From contig JAIQZQ010000014.1 in NCBI GenBank assembly GCA_021777105.1, forward strand, positions 1 through 64,000: a stretch of DNA of 64,000 nucleotides, given 5' to 3'. A program made the translations under genes and the position numbers. The notes under the pieces were generated by a model, which saw only the letters and a program-made list of their open reading frames with translations, was not told where the DNA came from and did not search any database. Each line of letters opens with the position of its first letter. The stretch's first letter is position 1. Shown here one piece after another: positions 8,966 to 18,023 of this stretch. Source of the stretch: Candidatus Anammoxibacter sp. (GTDB taxonomy: Bacteria > Planctomycetota > Brocadiia > Brocadiales > Anammoxibacteraceae).

Positions 8966-11227
8966 ATGATAGAGATTTGTGAACAATTGTATAAAGATGT
9001 TGAGAAAAAGCATGACAAGGCGCGAAATGCGCTTGGGCGCGGTTTGACGCTGGGAGAAAAGATTCTGTACTCGCATATGAATATTGATGATATAAAGGTT
9101 TATGAACGCAAGGCTGTGGATGTGCAGCTTTACCCGGATCGGGTGGCAATGCAGGACGCTACGGCGCAAATGGCTATTCTTCAATTTATGTCGTCAGGCA
9201 TTTCAAAAACGCAAAGGCCGACCACGGTGCATTGCGACCATTTAATTCAGGCGCACAAGGGGGTTGGTGAAGATTTGCCGAACGCAAAAACTACCAACCA
9301 GGAGGTGTACGACTTCCTCTCCTCAGCGGCAAAGAAATATGGAATGGGGTTTTGGGAGCCCGGGGCGGGCATTATACACCAGGTTGTGCTTGAAAATTAC
9401 GCGTTTCCGGGAGGTTTAATTATAGGCACTGATTCGCACACGCCAAACGGCGGCGGGTTGTGCATGTTGGCAATAGGCGTGGGCGGGGCCGACGCGGTGG
9501 ATGTGATGGCGGGTTTGCCTTTTGGCCTGAGATGGCCGGGGGCTATAGGCATAAAATTAACCGGAAAGCTCTCGGGTTGGACGTCCGCAAAAGACGTTAT
9601 TCTTGAAGTGATGAAAAACCTCACGGTAAAAGGCGGCACCGGCTCGGTGGTTGAATATTTTGGTGAAGGCGCCGGCTCGATTTCATGCTCAGGCAAGGCG
9701 ACTATTTGCAATATGGGCGCCGAGCATGGGGCCACGACATCGACTTTTCCGTTTGACTCGAAAATGGGCGAATATTTAAAATCGACAAACAGGGCGGATA
9801 TAGCTGGACTTGCGGAAAAACTAGCCGCATGTTTCAGGGCTGATGATGAAGTTTACGCGGACCCCGGCAAATATTACGACAAAGTTGTTGAGATTGATTT
9901 GTCTGCCCTTGAGCCGCAAATATGCGGGCCTCACACTCCGGACAAAGTAAGGTCGGTTTCAGAGTTTAAAGCTGAAATAGCCGCTGAGGGATATCCCGAC
10001 GATGTGAAGCAGGGGCTTATAGGGTCGTGCACCAACTCTTCATACCAGGATATGGGGCGCGCCGCTAGTGTTATTAATGACGCGGCTTCAAAAGGGGTAA
10101 AATTGTCAATTCCTCTTTTGGTTACGCCCGGCTCAAACCTTATTGAAGACACGATTAAACGCGACGGGCAGATGAAGATATTGGCCGGCGCCGGCGCAAC
10201 GGTATTGGCAAACGCCTGCGGGCCGTGCATAGGGCAGTGGAACAGGACTGATGTTGAAAAAGGGGTAAAGAACACTATCGTGTCTTCTTATAATCGAAAT
10301 TTCAGGGCTCGCAACGACGGCAATAGCGAAACTCTATCATTTATCGCTTCGCCGGAGCTTGTTACCGCGTTTGCTTTATCAGGCTCGATATCGTTTAATC
10401 CGTTGAAAGACACTTTGAAAAATGCCTCCGGCAAGGACGTTATGCTGGCTGCGCCTTCGGGCGATGAGCTGCCGGAGAGCGGTTTTACGTCTTTGGGCAA
10501 AGGATATGAGGGGCCGGTTGACGGCGGCGAGGGCGTAGAGGTTGTTATAAGTCCTGATTCGAAACGGTTGCAAGCTCTTGCCCCGTTTGCGCAGTGGGAC
10601 GGCAATGATTTTATAAAACTTCCGATTTTGTTAAAAGCTTCGGGTAAATGCACGACCGACCATATTTCGCCGGCAGGGCCATGGCTTAAATTTCGCGGTC
10701 ACCTTGATATGATATCAGGCAATATGTTTTCAGGCGCGATAAACGCTTTTAACAATTTGACCGGGAAGGGGACTAATCAGCTTTCAGGCGAAAACGGCGT
10801 CAACTTTTCAGATATTGCGCGCGATTACAAAAAACAGGGCGTTTCATGGGTTGTTGTGGGCGATGAGAACTACGGCGAGGGCTCGTCTCGCGAGCACGCC
10901 GCAATGTCGCCGAGGTATTTAGGCGCGGCCGCGGTTATTGTAAGGTCGTTTGCGAGGATTCATGAAACAAATCTGAAAAAACAGGGGGTTTTGCCGTTGA
11001 CGTTTGTCAATAGCGATGATTACGATAAATTTAATGAGGACGATCGTGTTTCCATAACCGGCCTTGGCAAACTTGCCCCGGGAGAAGCTGTTAAATTGAC
11101 GATTTTGCATAAAAACGGCTCTGAGGATAGCGTTGAAACAAAGCATACGTTGACAAAACAGCAAATTGAGTGGTTTAAATCCGGTTCAGCTTTAAATAAA
11201 ATCGCAAAAGATTTAAAAGACGGTTGA
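8966..11227 (+). CDS. acn: Aconitate hydratase, mitochondrial type
   Basis: A 753-aa [4Fe-4S] enzyme interconverting citrate and isocitrate in the TCA cycle. Cluster ligands are visible as GSCTNSSYQD and ANACGPCIGQW (CxxC). Substrate-site motifs include GTDSHTPNGGG and the swivel-domain GSSREHAAMSPR. The start YKDVEKKHDKARNALGRGLTLGEK and the total length match mitochondrial-type aconitases rather than the ~890-aa AcnA or AcnB. Its closeness to the kor genes fits an oxidative or reductive TCA branch ending at ferredoxin. The ribosome site is weak (GAGCGCAAGAATT before ATG). Confidence 0.95.
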   Translation: MIEICEQLYKDVEKKHDKARNALGRGLTLGEKILYSHMNIDDIKVYERKAVDVQLYPDRVAMQDATAQMAILQFMSSGISKTQRPTTVHCDHLIQAHKGVGEDLPNAKTTNQEVYDFLSSAAKKYGMGFWEPGAGIIHQVVLENYAFPGGLIIGTDSHTPNGGGLCMLAIGVGGADAVDVMAGLPFGLRWPGAIGIKLTGKLSGWTSAKDVILEVMKNLTVKGGTGSVVEYFGEGAGSISCSGKATICNMGAEHGATTSTFPFDSKMGEYLKSTNRADIAGLAEKLAACFRADDEVYADPGKYYDKVVEIDLSALEPQICGPHTPDKVRSVSEFKAEIAAEGYPDDVKQGLIGSCTNSSYQDMGRAASVINDAASKGVKLSIPLLVTPGSNLIEDTIKRDGQMKILAGAGATVLANACGPCIGQWNRTDVEKGVKNTIVSSYNRNFRARNDGNSETLSFIASPELVTAFALSGSISFNPLKDTLKNASGKDVMLAAPSGDELPESGFTSLGKGYEGPVDGGEGVEVVISPDSKRLQALAPFAQWDGNDFIKLPILLKASGKCTTDHISPAGPWLKFRGHLDMISGNMFSGAINAFNNLTGKGTNQLSGENGVNFSDIARDYKKQGVSWVVVGDENYGEGSSREHAAMSPRYLGAAAVIVRSFARIHETNLKKQGVLPLTFVNSDDYDKFNEDDRVSITGLGKLAPGEAVKLTILHKNGSEDSVETKHTLTKQQIEWFKSGSALNKIAKDLKDG

Positions 11228-11712
11228 TTTTTACGCTACGGACGTATGGATATGGCATGATTGACGCTTTATAAAACGGCGGCAAAATCTTATCGACAAG
11301 GGGTTTAGGTTGCGTCTATTTGCTGTCTACAAAATTCGCCAACTTGATTAATTTTCTTTTTTTTTGCTATTCGTTACCAAAAAAAATAAAAATTTTTTTT
11401 TACGCATACTTGGCATTTTACGCTCTAGCGCATGATCTATTGTGAGTATTTCAAAAACGGCCTGAGAATGCCTTTTTCAGGCTCATACGGCTGTTTTAGC
11501 TCAAATTTCCGGAGACGAAAATACCCCCCTACAACTACGTAGGGGAATTTACTTACACGCTTGTAAGGTAAAATTAGTTTGACCTTTTTTCCAGAATTAT
11601 ATACTATATCAACATTAATCTTAAGCGCTACGATATAAGTAAGTTAATTGCTTAGGTTTGTATGGCCGCTTATTAATTTTTTATACTATATTTTATAGAG
11701 GAAGGGGAGGAA
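11228..11712. other. Intergenic region with short hairpin
   Basis: About 485 AT-rich bases between aconitase and a zinc-ribbon gene. CCCCTAC (11526-11532) and GTAGGGG (11539-11545) form a small hairpin with a 6-base loop, next to a second imperfect pair TTTACTTAC/GTAAGGTAAA. These could be operator or leader structures for the gene at 11713. No gene is visible. Confidence 0.4.
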
Positions 11713-12096
11713 ATGGAAGTTAAATTATCTAGGTTAGAAAAGTTAACTGCAAAAGTTGAAGAGCGTGGTGGGGAAGTGCTTAGCAAGTTGTACAACCCTT
11801 ATAAAAAAATGCGTTTTCGTTGCGCGGAGAGGCACATTTGGCAAAGCCTTGCCACGAACATAAATCATGGGAAATGGTGCCCTAAATGCACTAGCAGAAG
11901 AAGAGGGGAAAAGCTGAAAAATCCTTTCTCTGATATTAAGGCTTTTGCTAAGGAAAAGGGCGGAAAGTGCTTGTCCGAATCTACAGACTATGAAAACCTT
12001 TTTTCAAAGCTCAAATGGGAATGCGCCAAAGGGCATACATTCAGGGAGAATTTCCACAATATTAGAAGACGCGTGCATTGGTGCAAAAAGTGCTAG
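11713..12096 (+). CDS. Double zinc-ribbon (treble-clef-like) protein
   Basis: A 127-aa protein with two copies of a module: RCAERHIWQSLATNINHGK then WCPKC, and ECAKGHTFRENFHNIRRRV then WCKKC. Each has a CxxxHxW/F start and a C-terminal WCxxC, the pattern of zinc-ribbon domains attached to homing or restriction nucleases and of DUF723-like proteins. No nuclease domain is present. GGGGAGGAA precedes the ATG closely. It stands alone; nucleic-acid binding is the reasonable inference, the role is unknown. Confidence 0.65.
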   Translation: MEVKLSRLEKLTAKVEERGGEVLSKLYNPYKKMRFRCAERHIWQSLATNINHGKWCPKCTSRRRGEKLKNPFSDIKAFAKEKGGKCLSESTDYENLFSKLKWECAKGHTFRENFHNIRRRVHWCKKC

Positions 12097-12566
12097 TTTT
12101 GAACCAATTTGATGTTTTTTAATTGAACAAAGTGAAATATTTTCACTAAAATGCTCAGCGATTCGGCTTTTTGCGTATTAGTCGAATCGCTAAGCTACGT
12201 TTTACGGGCCAATCATTTTTTCTCACGAGTAGTAATGTTGCGACGGCGTTTCAAACTTTCTTTACGCCGCGTTAACGTCAAATCCAACTTTTTAAGTCAT
12301 AACTTCTTATACGGCAACAGTTACGTTGCTCTCTGCTATCTCGGCAAACCATTCGGTATTATCAATTCATTTGCGCGCTCAGCATTAACAGGGCAACTAA
12401 ATCCGGGCTGATAATTGGGAATAATATCCGCTTTTTTAATCAAAATCGAGCAAGGCAATTCAACTACGCGGTTTTGCCTCAAATATTTGTTTGGATTTTC
12501 ACAATTTTTGACGTTATTATAATTATGAAAACGTCAGGTTTTAGACGTATAAATAACGGCAAAACT
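12097..12566. other. Intergenic region before the kor operon
   Basis: About 470 bases. Near 12156-12195 AGCGATTCG is mirrored by CGAATCGCT, a 9-bp inverted repeat with a 17-base loop. The open frame at 12151-12411 has no recognisable protein and no ribosome site. The kor promoter should lie here but no clear -35/-10 pair stands out. Confidence 0.4.
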
Positions 12567-12800
12567 ATGAAAGAGGCGGCAAAAGTGCAAGGCAAAAAAG
12601 CTGATATTATTATTGACACAAAACTATGCAAAGTTTGCGGAATATGCGTGGAATTTTGCCCGGTAAATAATTTATTTATAGATGAGCGTAAAATTGTGGA
12701 AAAAGGGGTATGCTCCGGTTGCGGAATGTGCGAGGAGCGATGCCCTGATTTTGCCATAACAATTAGATTATTACATGGACAAGAGGCTGCTACAAGGTAA
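12567..12800 (+). CDS. korD: 2-oxoacid:ferredoxin oxidoreductase, delta (ferredoxin) subunit
   Basis: A small 2[4Fe-4S] ferredoxin-like subunit. The motifs CKVCGICVEFCP and CSGCGMCEERCP each supply four Cys to a cluster. It carries electrons from the TPP enzyme to free ferredoxin. The frame is open upstream, so starts at 12525 or 12474 are possible; I chose the ATG at 12567 because the upstream part is hydrophobic or low in homology. It overlaps korA by 26 bases, a typical operon arrangement. Confidence 0.88.
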   Translation: MKEAAKVQGKKADIIIDTKLCKVCGICVEFCPVNNLFIDERKIVEKGVCSGCGMCEERCPDFAITIRLLHGQEAATR

Positions 12801-13785
12801 TCAGGCAATAGCGCTGGGCGCAATTGCCGCAGGGCTTAAATTTTTTGCCGGCTATCCTATAACTCCGGCATCGGAAATTATTCACGAGCTTGTAGGCCGG
12901 CATGAAGTGAAAACTGCGCAGATGGAGGATGAGATTGCTTCCATAAATGCTGTAATAGGCGCTTCCCTGGCAGGCGCCAAGGCAATGACGGCCACTTCAG
13001 GGCCCGGATTCTCGCTTATGCAGGAGAGTGTTGGTTTGGCTCATATGATGGAAGTCGCGCTTGTTATTGTCAATGTTCAAAGAGCCGGCCCCAGCACCGG
13101 CATGCCTACCTTGCCCGCCCAGGGCGATATAATGCAGACTATTTACGGCAGTCATGGGGACTATTTTCCTATCGTATTCTATCCCAATTCCGTTGAGGAG
13201 CTTTATATACACACAATAAACGCGTTTAACGCTGCTGAGGAGTCTCAAAGCCCGGTTATATTATTAAGCGACGCGTATGTGAGCCATTTGTACGAAACTA
13301 TTGAGCTAACGGACGATTTTGATGTGATAGACCGGGCAACGCCTCCGCTCGGAGCTTCAAACAGGCATTTCACGGGCCTTTCGCATGAAGGCCCTCTGCC
13401 GAAAACAGTAGATACCGTTATTTATAGAGAGCTTATAAGCCGTTTGCAATCAAAATGTGATAAAACCGCCGCAAAATACAACTATTTTGAATATATAGAG
13501 AACCTGGCTTCAGATACTTTATTAATCTCATATGGCGCTTTATCCAGAGCGGTCCATCTTTTTAAGGATGATTATTCCATTTACAGGCCGATTAGGATGT
13601 TTCCTGTTATTGAAGATATTAAGGATATTGCCCAAAAATATGAGAAGATAATAGTTTTGGAGATGAATATGGGGCAGTATTGCAAGGAGATTGGGAGGAT
13701 TCTGAAAAGGGATGTTAAGTTCATTTCAATTACGGGCGGGAAAATAGATCAGGATGAGATAGGGGAGAGGTTAAAAAACGTTTAG
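12775..13785 (+). CDS. korA: 2-oxoacid:ferredoxin oxidoreductase, alpha subunit
   Basis: A 336-aa subunit with the pyrimidine-binding domain of the OFOR family: GNQAIALGAIAAGLKFFAGYPITPASE at the start, TSGPGFSLMQE and the conserved GDIMQ segment. It converts a 2-oxoacid, CoA and oxidised ferredoxin to acyl-CoA and CO2, or the reverse. The gene order D-A-B-C and the subunit sizes fit 2-oxoglutarate oxidoreductase best, though 2-oxoisovalerate enzymes look similar. korB does not follow directly: a small minus-strand gene lies between. Confidence 0.9.
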   Translation: MDKRLLQGNQAIALGAIAAGLKFFAGYPITPASEIIHELVGRHEVKTAQMEDEIASINAVIGASLAGAKAMTATSGPGFSLMQESVGLAHMMEVALVIVNVQRAGPSTGMPTLPAQGDIMQTIYGSHGDYFPIVFYPNSVEELYIHTINAFNAAEESQSPVILLSDAYVSHLYETIELTDDFDVIDRATPPLGASNRHFTGLSHEGPLPKTVDTVIYRELISRLQSKCDKTAAKYNYFEYIENLASDTLLISYGALSRAVHLFKDDYSIYRPIRMFPVIEDIKDIAQKYEKIIVLEMNMGQYCKEIGRILKRDVKFISITGGKIDQDEIGERLKNV

Positions 13786-13818
13786 ATTGTTAACGTGTAT
13801 TTTTTGCCATTCATGGCA

Positions 13819-13868
13819 TAAGCGCTCGCTCAACAATAAAAGCGAAGTTATTTTTAAGCGAGCGCTTA
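13819..13868. terminator. Inverted repeat after korA
   Basis: TAAGCGCTCGCT (13819-13830) and AGCGAGCGCTTA (13857-13868) are perfect 12-bp complements with a 26-base spacer. It lies between the convergent ends of korA and the small minus-strand gene, which fits a bidirectional terminator. There is no long T-run, so a protein-binding site is an alternative. Confidence 0.4.
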
Positions 13869-13926
13869 GTTGCGCAATTTGTTTATTCTTTTACTGCTTT
13901 GTAAAAGCCGGCTCCACGATGGTTTA

Positions 13927-14175
13927 TTATTCATAAAATGATTTTTGTGTGTATAGCCATTCAAGTTCATTTTGCAGGTTTTTGACCTCTTTGCTTTTCA
14001 AAGCCGCGTATATTTCAAGCCTTGCCGCATCGTCATACGCTATGCCCATTTTGAGCAATTGTCCATAATAGGCTATCCTCTCTTTTCGTTTTTCAATCAT
14101 TAATTTTACCCTATTGATTTTTTTGTTAATTTCCTCAACTTCCAGATTAGTTTTATTCATTTTGCGCCTCCTCAT
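13927..14175 (-). CDS. Small coiled-coil protein, unknown
   Basis: An 82-aa charged protein (LEVEEINKKINRVKLMIEKR...) predicted to be almost wholly helical and coiled-coil. It is encoded against the direction of the kor operon, between korA and korB. GAGGCGCAAA lies before the start. I do not recognise a family. A start at the second Met (MNKTNLEVEE) is equally possible. Confidence 0.55.
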   Translation of the reverse strand: MRRRKMNKTNLEVEEINKKINRVKLMIEKRKERIAYYGQLLKMGIAYDDAARLEIYAALKSKEVKNLQNELEWLYTQKSFYE

Positions 14176-14370
14176 TTTTTAATGACGGAATTTTAATGCA
14201 ACATGCCAAATAATCCGTAAAATATATAAAAGAAATTAAAAGAGTTTTTTACACGTTATATAAAGAGATATAATTAACCTCGGCCTAAATTCAATTTTTC
14301 CGATTCTTTTATTATCGGCAAATAGGCGGCTTTATCCATGGCCGGCGTTTTTTCATATGGGAAATGTTAA

Positions 14371-15117
14371 ATGGTTGGTAAAATTAAAGCAGTTAAACAT
14401 TATTTACGCCGGGAGACTTTGCCGACTCCGTGGTGTCCGGGATGCGGGAATGGAACGGTGTTAAAATGCGTTTGCGACGCGTTTGACTACCTGAATCTTA
14501 AAAAAGAGAACACTGTTGTTGTTTCCGGCATAGGCTGTTCCGGTCGTAGCGCGGGGCTGTTTGATCTTGATTCCGCGCATACCGCTCACGGCAGGGCGAT
14601 CCCGTTTGCCGAGGGTATTAAAATGGCAAATAGCGATTTAAACGTGGTTGTGTTAAGCGGCGACGGGGATTTGTTGGGAATAGGCGGAAATCACATGATG
14701 CACGCTTCACGTAGAAACACGAATATCACCGCTATTTGCTTTTCAAATGAAATTTACGGGATGACCGGCGGGCAGGCGTCGCCTTCAACAAGTCTTGGGA
14801 CAAAGACTATAACCACGCCTGAAGGCTGCCTTGACAGACCAATAGACGCGCAGGCCATAGTAAGAGCTCATGGCGGTTTTTTTGCCCGGTCTACCGTCTA
14901 CCATTTTAAACACCTTAAGGCCTCAATTATCGACGCGCTTAAATTTGACGGGTTTTCGTTTGTCGAGGCAAAGACGCAATGCATTACAAACAACGGCCGG
15001 CGTTTAGGTTTTAAAAATTCGGCGGAGATGTTGAACCATTTTAAAGAGGTTTATAAGATAAACGACAGGCCGGCTTCGCTGAGGCGCGATGAAATTGGGG
15101 TGATCAATTGCGATTAA
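14371..15117 (+). CDS. korB: 2-oxoacid:ferredoxin oxidoreductase, beta (TPP) subunit
   Basis: A 248-aa TPP-binding subunit. WCPGCGNGTVLK gives the conserved N-terminal Cys motif, GIGCSGR the linker, and GDGD followed by LLGIGGNH the Mg/TPP site. With KorA it forms the active centre. It ends inside the start of the next gene (10-base overlap), so the two are translationally coupled. It is about 580 bases from korA, an unusual break in the cluster. Confidence 0.92.
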   Translation: MVGKIKAVKHYLRRETLPTPWCPGCGNGTVLKCVCDAFDYLNLKKENTVVVSGIGCSGRSAGLFDLDSAHTAHGRAIPFAEGIKMANSDLNVVVLSGDGDLLGIGGNHMMHASRRNTNITAICFSNEIYGMTGGQASPSTSLGTKTITTPEGCLDRPIDAQAIVRAHGGFFARSTVYHFKHLKASIIDALKFDGFSFVEAKTQCITNNGRRLGFKNSAEMLNHFKEVYKINDRPASLRRDEIGVINCD

Positions 15118-16121
15118 CAATTGAAATGTTAGAAGGGCGGGATGTAGAGCAAGCCGTTTCACTGTTTTCAGATATTATTGATGAGCGGTATAAAGATAGC
15201 GCTGATTTCGATCTGCGCCATTTTAAGAAGATTTATACTCCGCCGGATGTCAAAACGAGGTTGGGACGGCCCGAATGCGTCTATTTGGTAGGCAAGATGG
15301 GTTCAGAGGTTGTCTGTTTTATATTTGGTTGGGCAAGGGAAGAGATTGGGCATCTTTACTGGCTGGGGGTGAAAACAGGGCACAGGGGCAAAGGGTATGG
15401 AACCATGCTGATTGAACGGGCGGTTGCGGAGTTTGAAAAGAGGGATTGCCATGAAGCTAAATTCTTTACCTCTCAGCGTGTGGGTTTAAGGCTGTTTGAG
15501 AAGTGCGGATTTAAGGATATTACATATATTAATAAGCTCTTTTTCGGTGTTAACCTCGTGCAGATGGTAAAGAAGCTTAAGGCGTTCAGCGATGACGGGC
15601 AAACAAAAAAGATCATTATATCCGGCGAAGCCGGGCAAGGGATTAAACTGATTACGCATGCTCTGGGCAGCATTCTAAATAAACTGGGCAAGGAGGTCGC
15701 GCTGGATTTGACATACGACGCAAGGGTAATAGGCGGCAACATTACAGCTAAACTTATCTATTCCAACAAAAAGATTGAGTCTCCGTTTTTTAAAGAGGCG
15801 GATATCGCTATACAGCTGTCAAAAAAGCCAGACCGCTCCATTGTTGCGAAAAAGATGGTGTTTGAGGAGCTTGCCGGCGAAATAGATGACGGCATAGACG
15901 ATAACCGCGCCATGGAAAGCTTAAGAGCCCCGTTTGAACACACCGCAAACGAACAGTTCCGCAGTTCGGTTTTTGTAAATATGATCGCGCTCGGCAATCT
16001 TTTAAAATATATAGGGGTAGATATAGAGCATATTAACTTTCCAGCCGAATTTCCGGCGCGGTTTCTGAATGAGAATATTACGGCCGTTAAATACGGTTAC
16101 ACTCATCGCGACTGGAAGTGA
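15108..16121 (+). CDS. korC: GNAT acetyltransferase fused to 2-oxoacid oxidoreductase gamma subunit
   Basis: A 337-aa two-domain protein. Residues 1-~150 are a GNAT N-acetyltransferase with the acetyl-CoA loop HRGKGYGTMLIERAV (the R/QxxGxG/A signature) and the late motif LRLFEKCGFK. Residues ~165-335 are the OFOR gamma domain (KKIIISGEAGQGIKLITHAL, TYDARVIGGN), which normally exists alone at ~180 aa. The gene overlaps korB by 10 bases. The fusion is continuous, with no stop or frame change. GNAT could acetylate the complex or sense acetyl-CoA; this is inference. Confidence 0.88.
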   Translation: MRLTIEMLEGRDVEQAVSLFSDIIDERYKDSADFDLRHFKKIYTPPDVKTRLGRPECVYLVGKMGSEVVCFIFGWAREEIGHLYWLGVKTGHRGKGYGTMLIERAVAEFEKRDCHEAKFFTSQRVGLRLFEKCGFKDITYINKLFFGVNLVQMVKKLKAFSDDGQTKKIIISGEAGQGIKLITHALGSILNKLGKEVALDLTYDARVIGGNITAKLIYSNKKIESPFFKEADIAIQLSKKPDRSIVAKKMVFEELAGEIDDGIDDNRAMESLRAPFEHTANEQFRSSVFVNMIALGNLLKYIGVDIEHINFPAEFPARFLNENITAVKYGYTHRDWK

Positions 16122-16232
16122 TCTTAAATGCAGGCGTCACTTTGTAAATCAAATTTGTTTTGTAAGTTCAAACTGAATTCAGAGATAATATTAATCGTGG
16201 CAATTAAGGGAGCCCGAAGGTCACCGTATAAG

Positions 16233-16470
16233 CAAGTGACTAAAGTGATCTAAAGTTAAAAGTGAACTAAAGTATAGGTATATATATTATTTGCAGATGA
16301 CTATGATGGAAGGCCGGCAAATCTAAAACGCTCCTTCATTTTAGTCTCTTGCTTTTTAATAAAAAATATACCTAAACTTTAGCTCATTTTAGTTCACTTT
16401 ACACTTTAGTCACTTGAACATTGCTGAGGCGCGAAAGATACAGGGCTAATTCCTGAGATCAGTTTTAACT
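16233..16470. repeat. MITE-like inverted-repeat element, long copy
   Basis: CAAGTGACTAAAGTG at 16233 is mirrored by CACTTTAGTCACTTG ending at 16416, and the arms continue inward (AGTGAACTAAAGT / ACTTTAGCTCATTTTAGTTCACT, then TATACCT). The right half plus ~55 flanking bases recurs at 44450-44592. No coding capacity. It fills most of the gap between korC and the TonB-like gene. Confidence 0.7.
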
Positions 16471-16494
16471 TACTTTGTTTTTATTCGGGATAAA

Positions 16495-17934
16495 ATGTTA
16501 ACGCAAGATATTAAAACTTTTTGGAATAAACACTATTTTGTTACTTTCCTAATCATTTCCGCATTGGCGCACGTCATATTGATAGCAAATTCGACGAAGA
16601 TAAAGCGTGTCTTCAGCAACTACGGCATAACGTCGGTTGATTCCGAAAGCGGCAAGGATACGACTATTGAATTTGTTTTAAATGACGGCGTTCAGAACGT
16701 GGCATTGCAGGATAAGCCCGCCGCCCTTGATTTGATTGACGAACTGGTTGACGACGACCCTGAACTGGAAGAGAAAAAACAGCAGATGTTTGTGGACTCT
16801 TCGGAGTCGGAAATTGATGAGGAATCACAGGAAGACTCTGACAAGATCGGCGAAAAAGGCTCTATAGCCAGGGATATGCGGCCAAATGACGAAAACATGG
16901 ACGGCGAGACGTTTTCAGAAGGTGAAACTGATATTCTGGAACTAAAAAAAAGCTCAAATGGCAATCCGGATGAACCCGGCGGCGCTGTTTATGCGATGAA
17001 TTTCGAACAGGAGCAGACCGCCGTCCCCGAGCAAGAGTTGATTGAGGAGGTTAAACAGGCCGAGGAGGAGATTGAACCTGAAAAGGTAGTTGAGGAAAAT
17101 AAGCCGGAGGCAAAACCGGCTGAAAGCAAAAATGAAGAGTTTATAAAAGCAGAGGAAGAGTTTGTCGAGGACGACTCCATTGTTGATGAAGAGGAAAAGA
17201 CCGCAAAAGTTGAAGATATAAAAGAACCTGAGCGGGAAGTTGCTGAAAATGAGTTTCAACCTGTAAAATACCGCGAGTTTGAGTCTGAGTTTGAAAGGAT
17301 AATTCCCTCGCCTGTTGAGCCCCCGCTAACCGCTGAAGTTGAGCCCATGGAAACGCCTGATCCGCAACCTGAGCGCGACGAAAACGAGCCGGACAAAAGT
17401 GAAAAGAAGTTGTCTAAGATGACAACAATGGAAAAAGAGAAGTTGTTGCAAAAAATTTATGAGCTGTATGATGAAGATATTGAAAAACGCGAAAACAACC
17501 CCGGTTACAAACCAAAACCCAAAGTCGCCATGAGCGTTAACGGCAAAAGAGGGTCAAATGCGCGGCAACAGCCGACTGTGAAGGCTGATCTCTCAAACAC
17601 CGCGTTGCAGGGCGAGGCCTCTTTTAATATAAAGAAACACGAGTATGCTTCGTATTACAAGCATATCAGGGATAAAATATCTCTGTTCTGGTTGTTGAAA
17701 TTCGGCACCGATCAATCAATTGACCTGCAAACCATGTCAGGAAACCCTGTTATTGTTGAGTTTAAGATTGTGCCTTCCGGCAGGATTGTTGATGTCTCAA
17801 TCGCTGAAGACGCCGGCAACCCATTTTTAGCGTCGCGTACGCAAATATCCGTCTCAAACACCAGGCTTGACGAGTTTCCGGAGTTTATTGAGGAGGAGTT
17901 TATTGATGTCCGATTTAACTTCTATTTTTTTTAG
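16495..17934 (+). CDS. TonB/TolA-like energy transducer
   Basis: A 479-aa protein with one N-terminal membrane anchor (YFVTFLIISALAHVILIA), a ~300-residue acidic, Pro/Glu-rich periplasmic spacer (many EE, PEP and EEK stretches) and a C-terminal TonB-like domain (from about 385: YKHIRDKISLFWLLKF, then VEFKIVPSGRIVDVSI). It should pass proton-motive energy from ExbB/ExbD to outer-membrane partners. The spacer is strongly acidic where most TonB spacers are Pro/Lys-rich. exbB and exbD genes follow at once. TonB versus TolA cannot be decided. Confidence 0.8.
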   Translation: MLTQDIKTFWNKHYFVTFLIISALAHVILIANSTKIKRVFSNYGITSVDSESGKDTTIEFVLNDGVQNVALQDKPAALDLIDELVDDDPELEEKKQQMFVDSSESEIDEESQEDSDKIGEKGSIARDMRPNDENMDGETFSEGETDILELKKSSNGNPDEPGGAVYAMNFEQEQTAVPEQELIEEVKQAEEEIEPEKVVEENKPEAKPAESKNEEFIKAEEEFVEDDSIVDEEEKTAKVEDIKEPEREVAENEFQPVKYREFESEFERIIPSPVEPPLTAEVEPMETPDPQPERDENEPDKSEKKLSKMTTMEKEKLLQKIYELYDEDIEKRENNPGYKPKPKVAMSVNGKRGSNARQQPTVKADLSNTALQGEASFNIKKHEYASYYKHIRDKISLFWLLKFGTDQSIDLQTMSGNPVIVEFKIVPSGRIVDVSIAEDAGNPFLASRTQISVSNTRLDEFPEFIEEEFIDVRFNFYFF

Positions 17935-18023
17935 CGCTTGACGATAGGGCGTTGATCTTGTAACTTTTAACATTATTATTTTATGAGCTGATATTTTATA
18001 ATTGTCCATGGAGGCGCTAAAGA

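Noticed and set aside
12151..12411. 86-aa frame before the kor operon
   Set aside because: No family likeness, no ribosome site; an inverted repeat covers its start.
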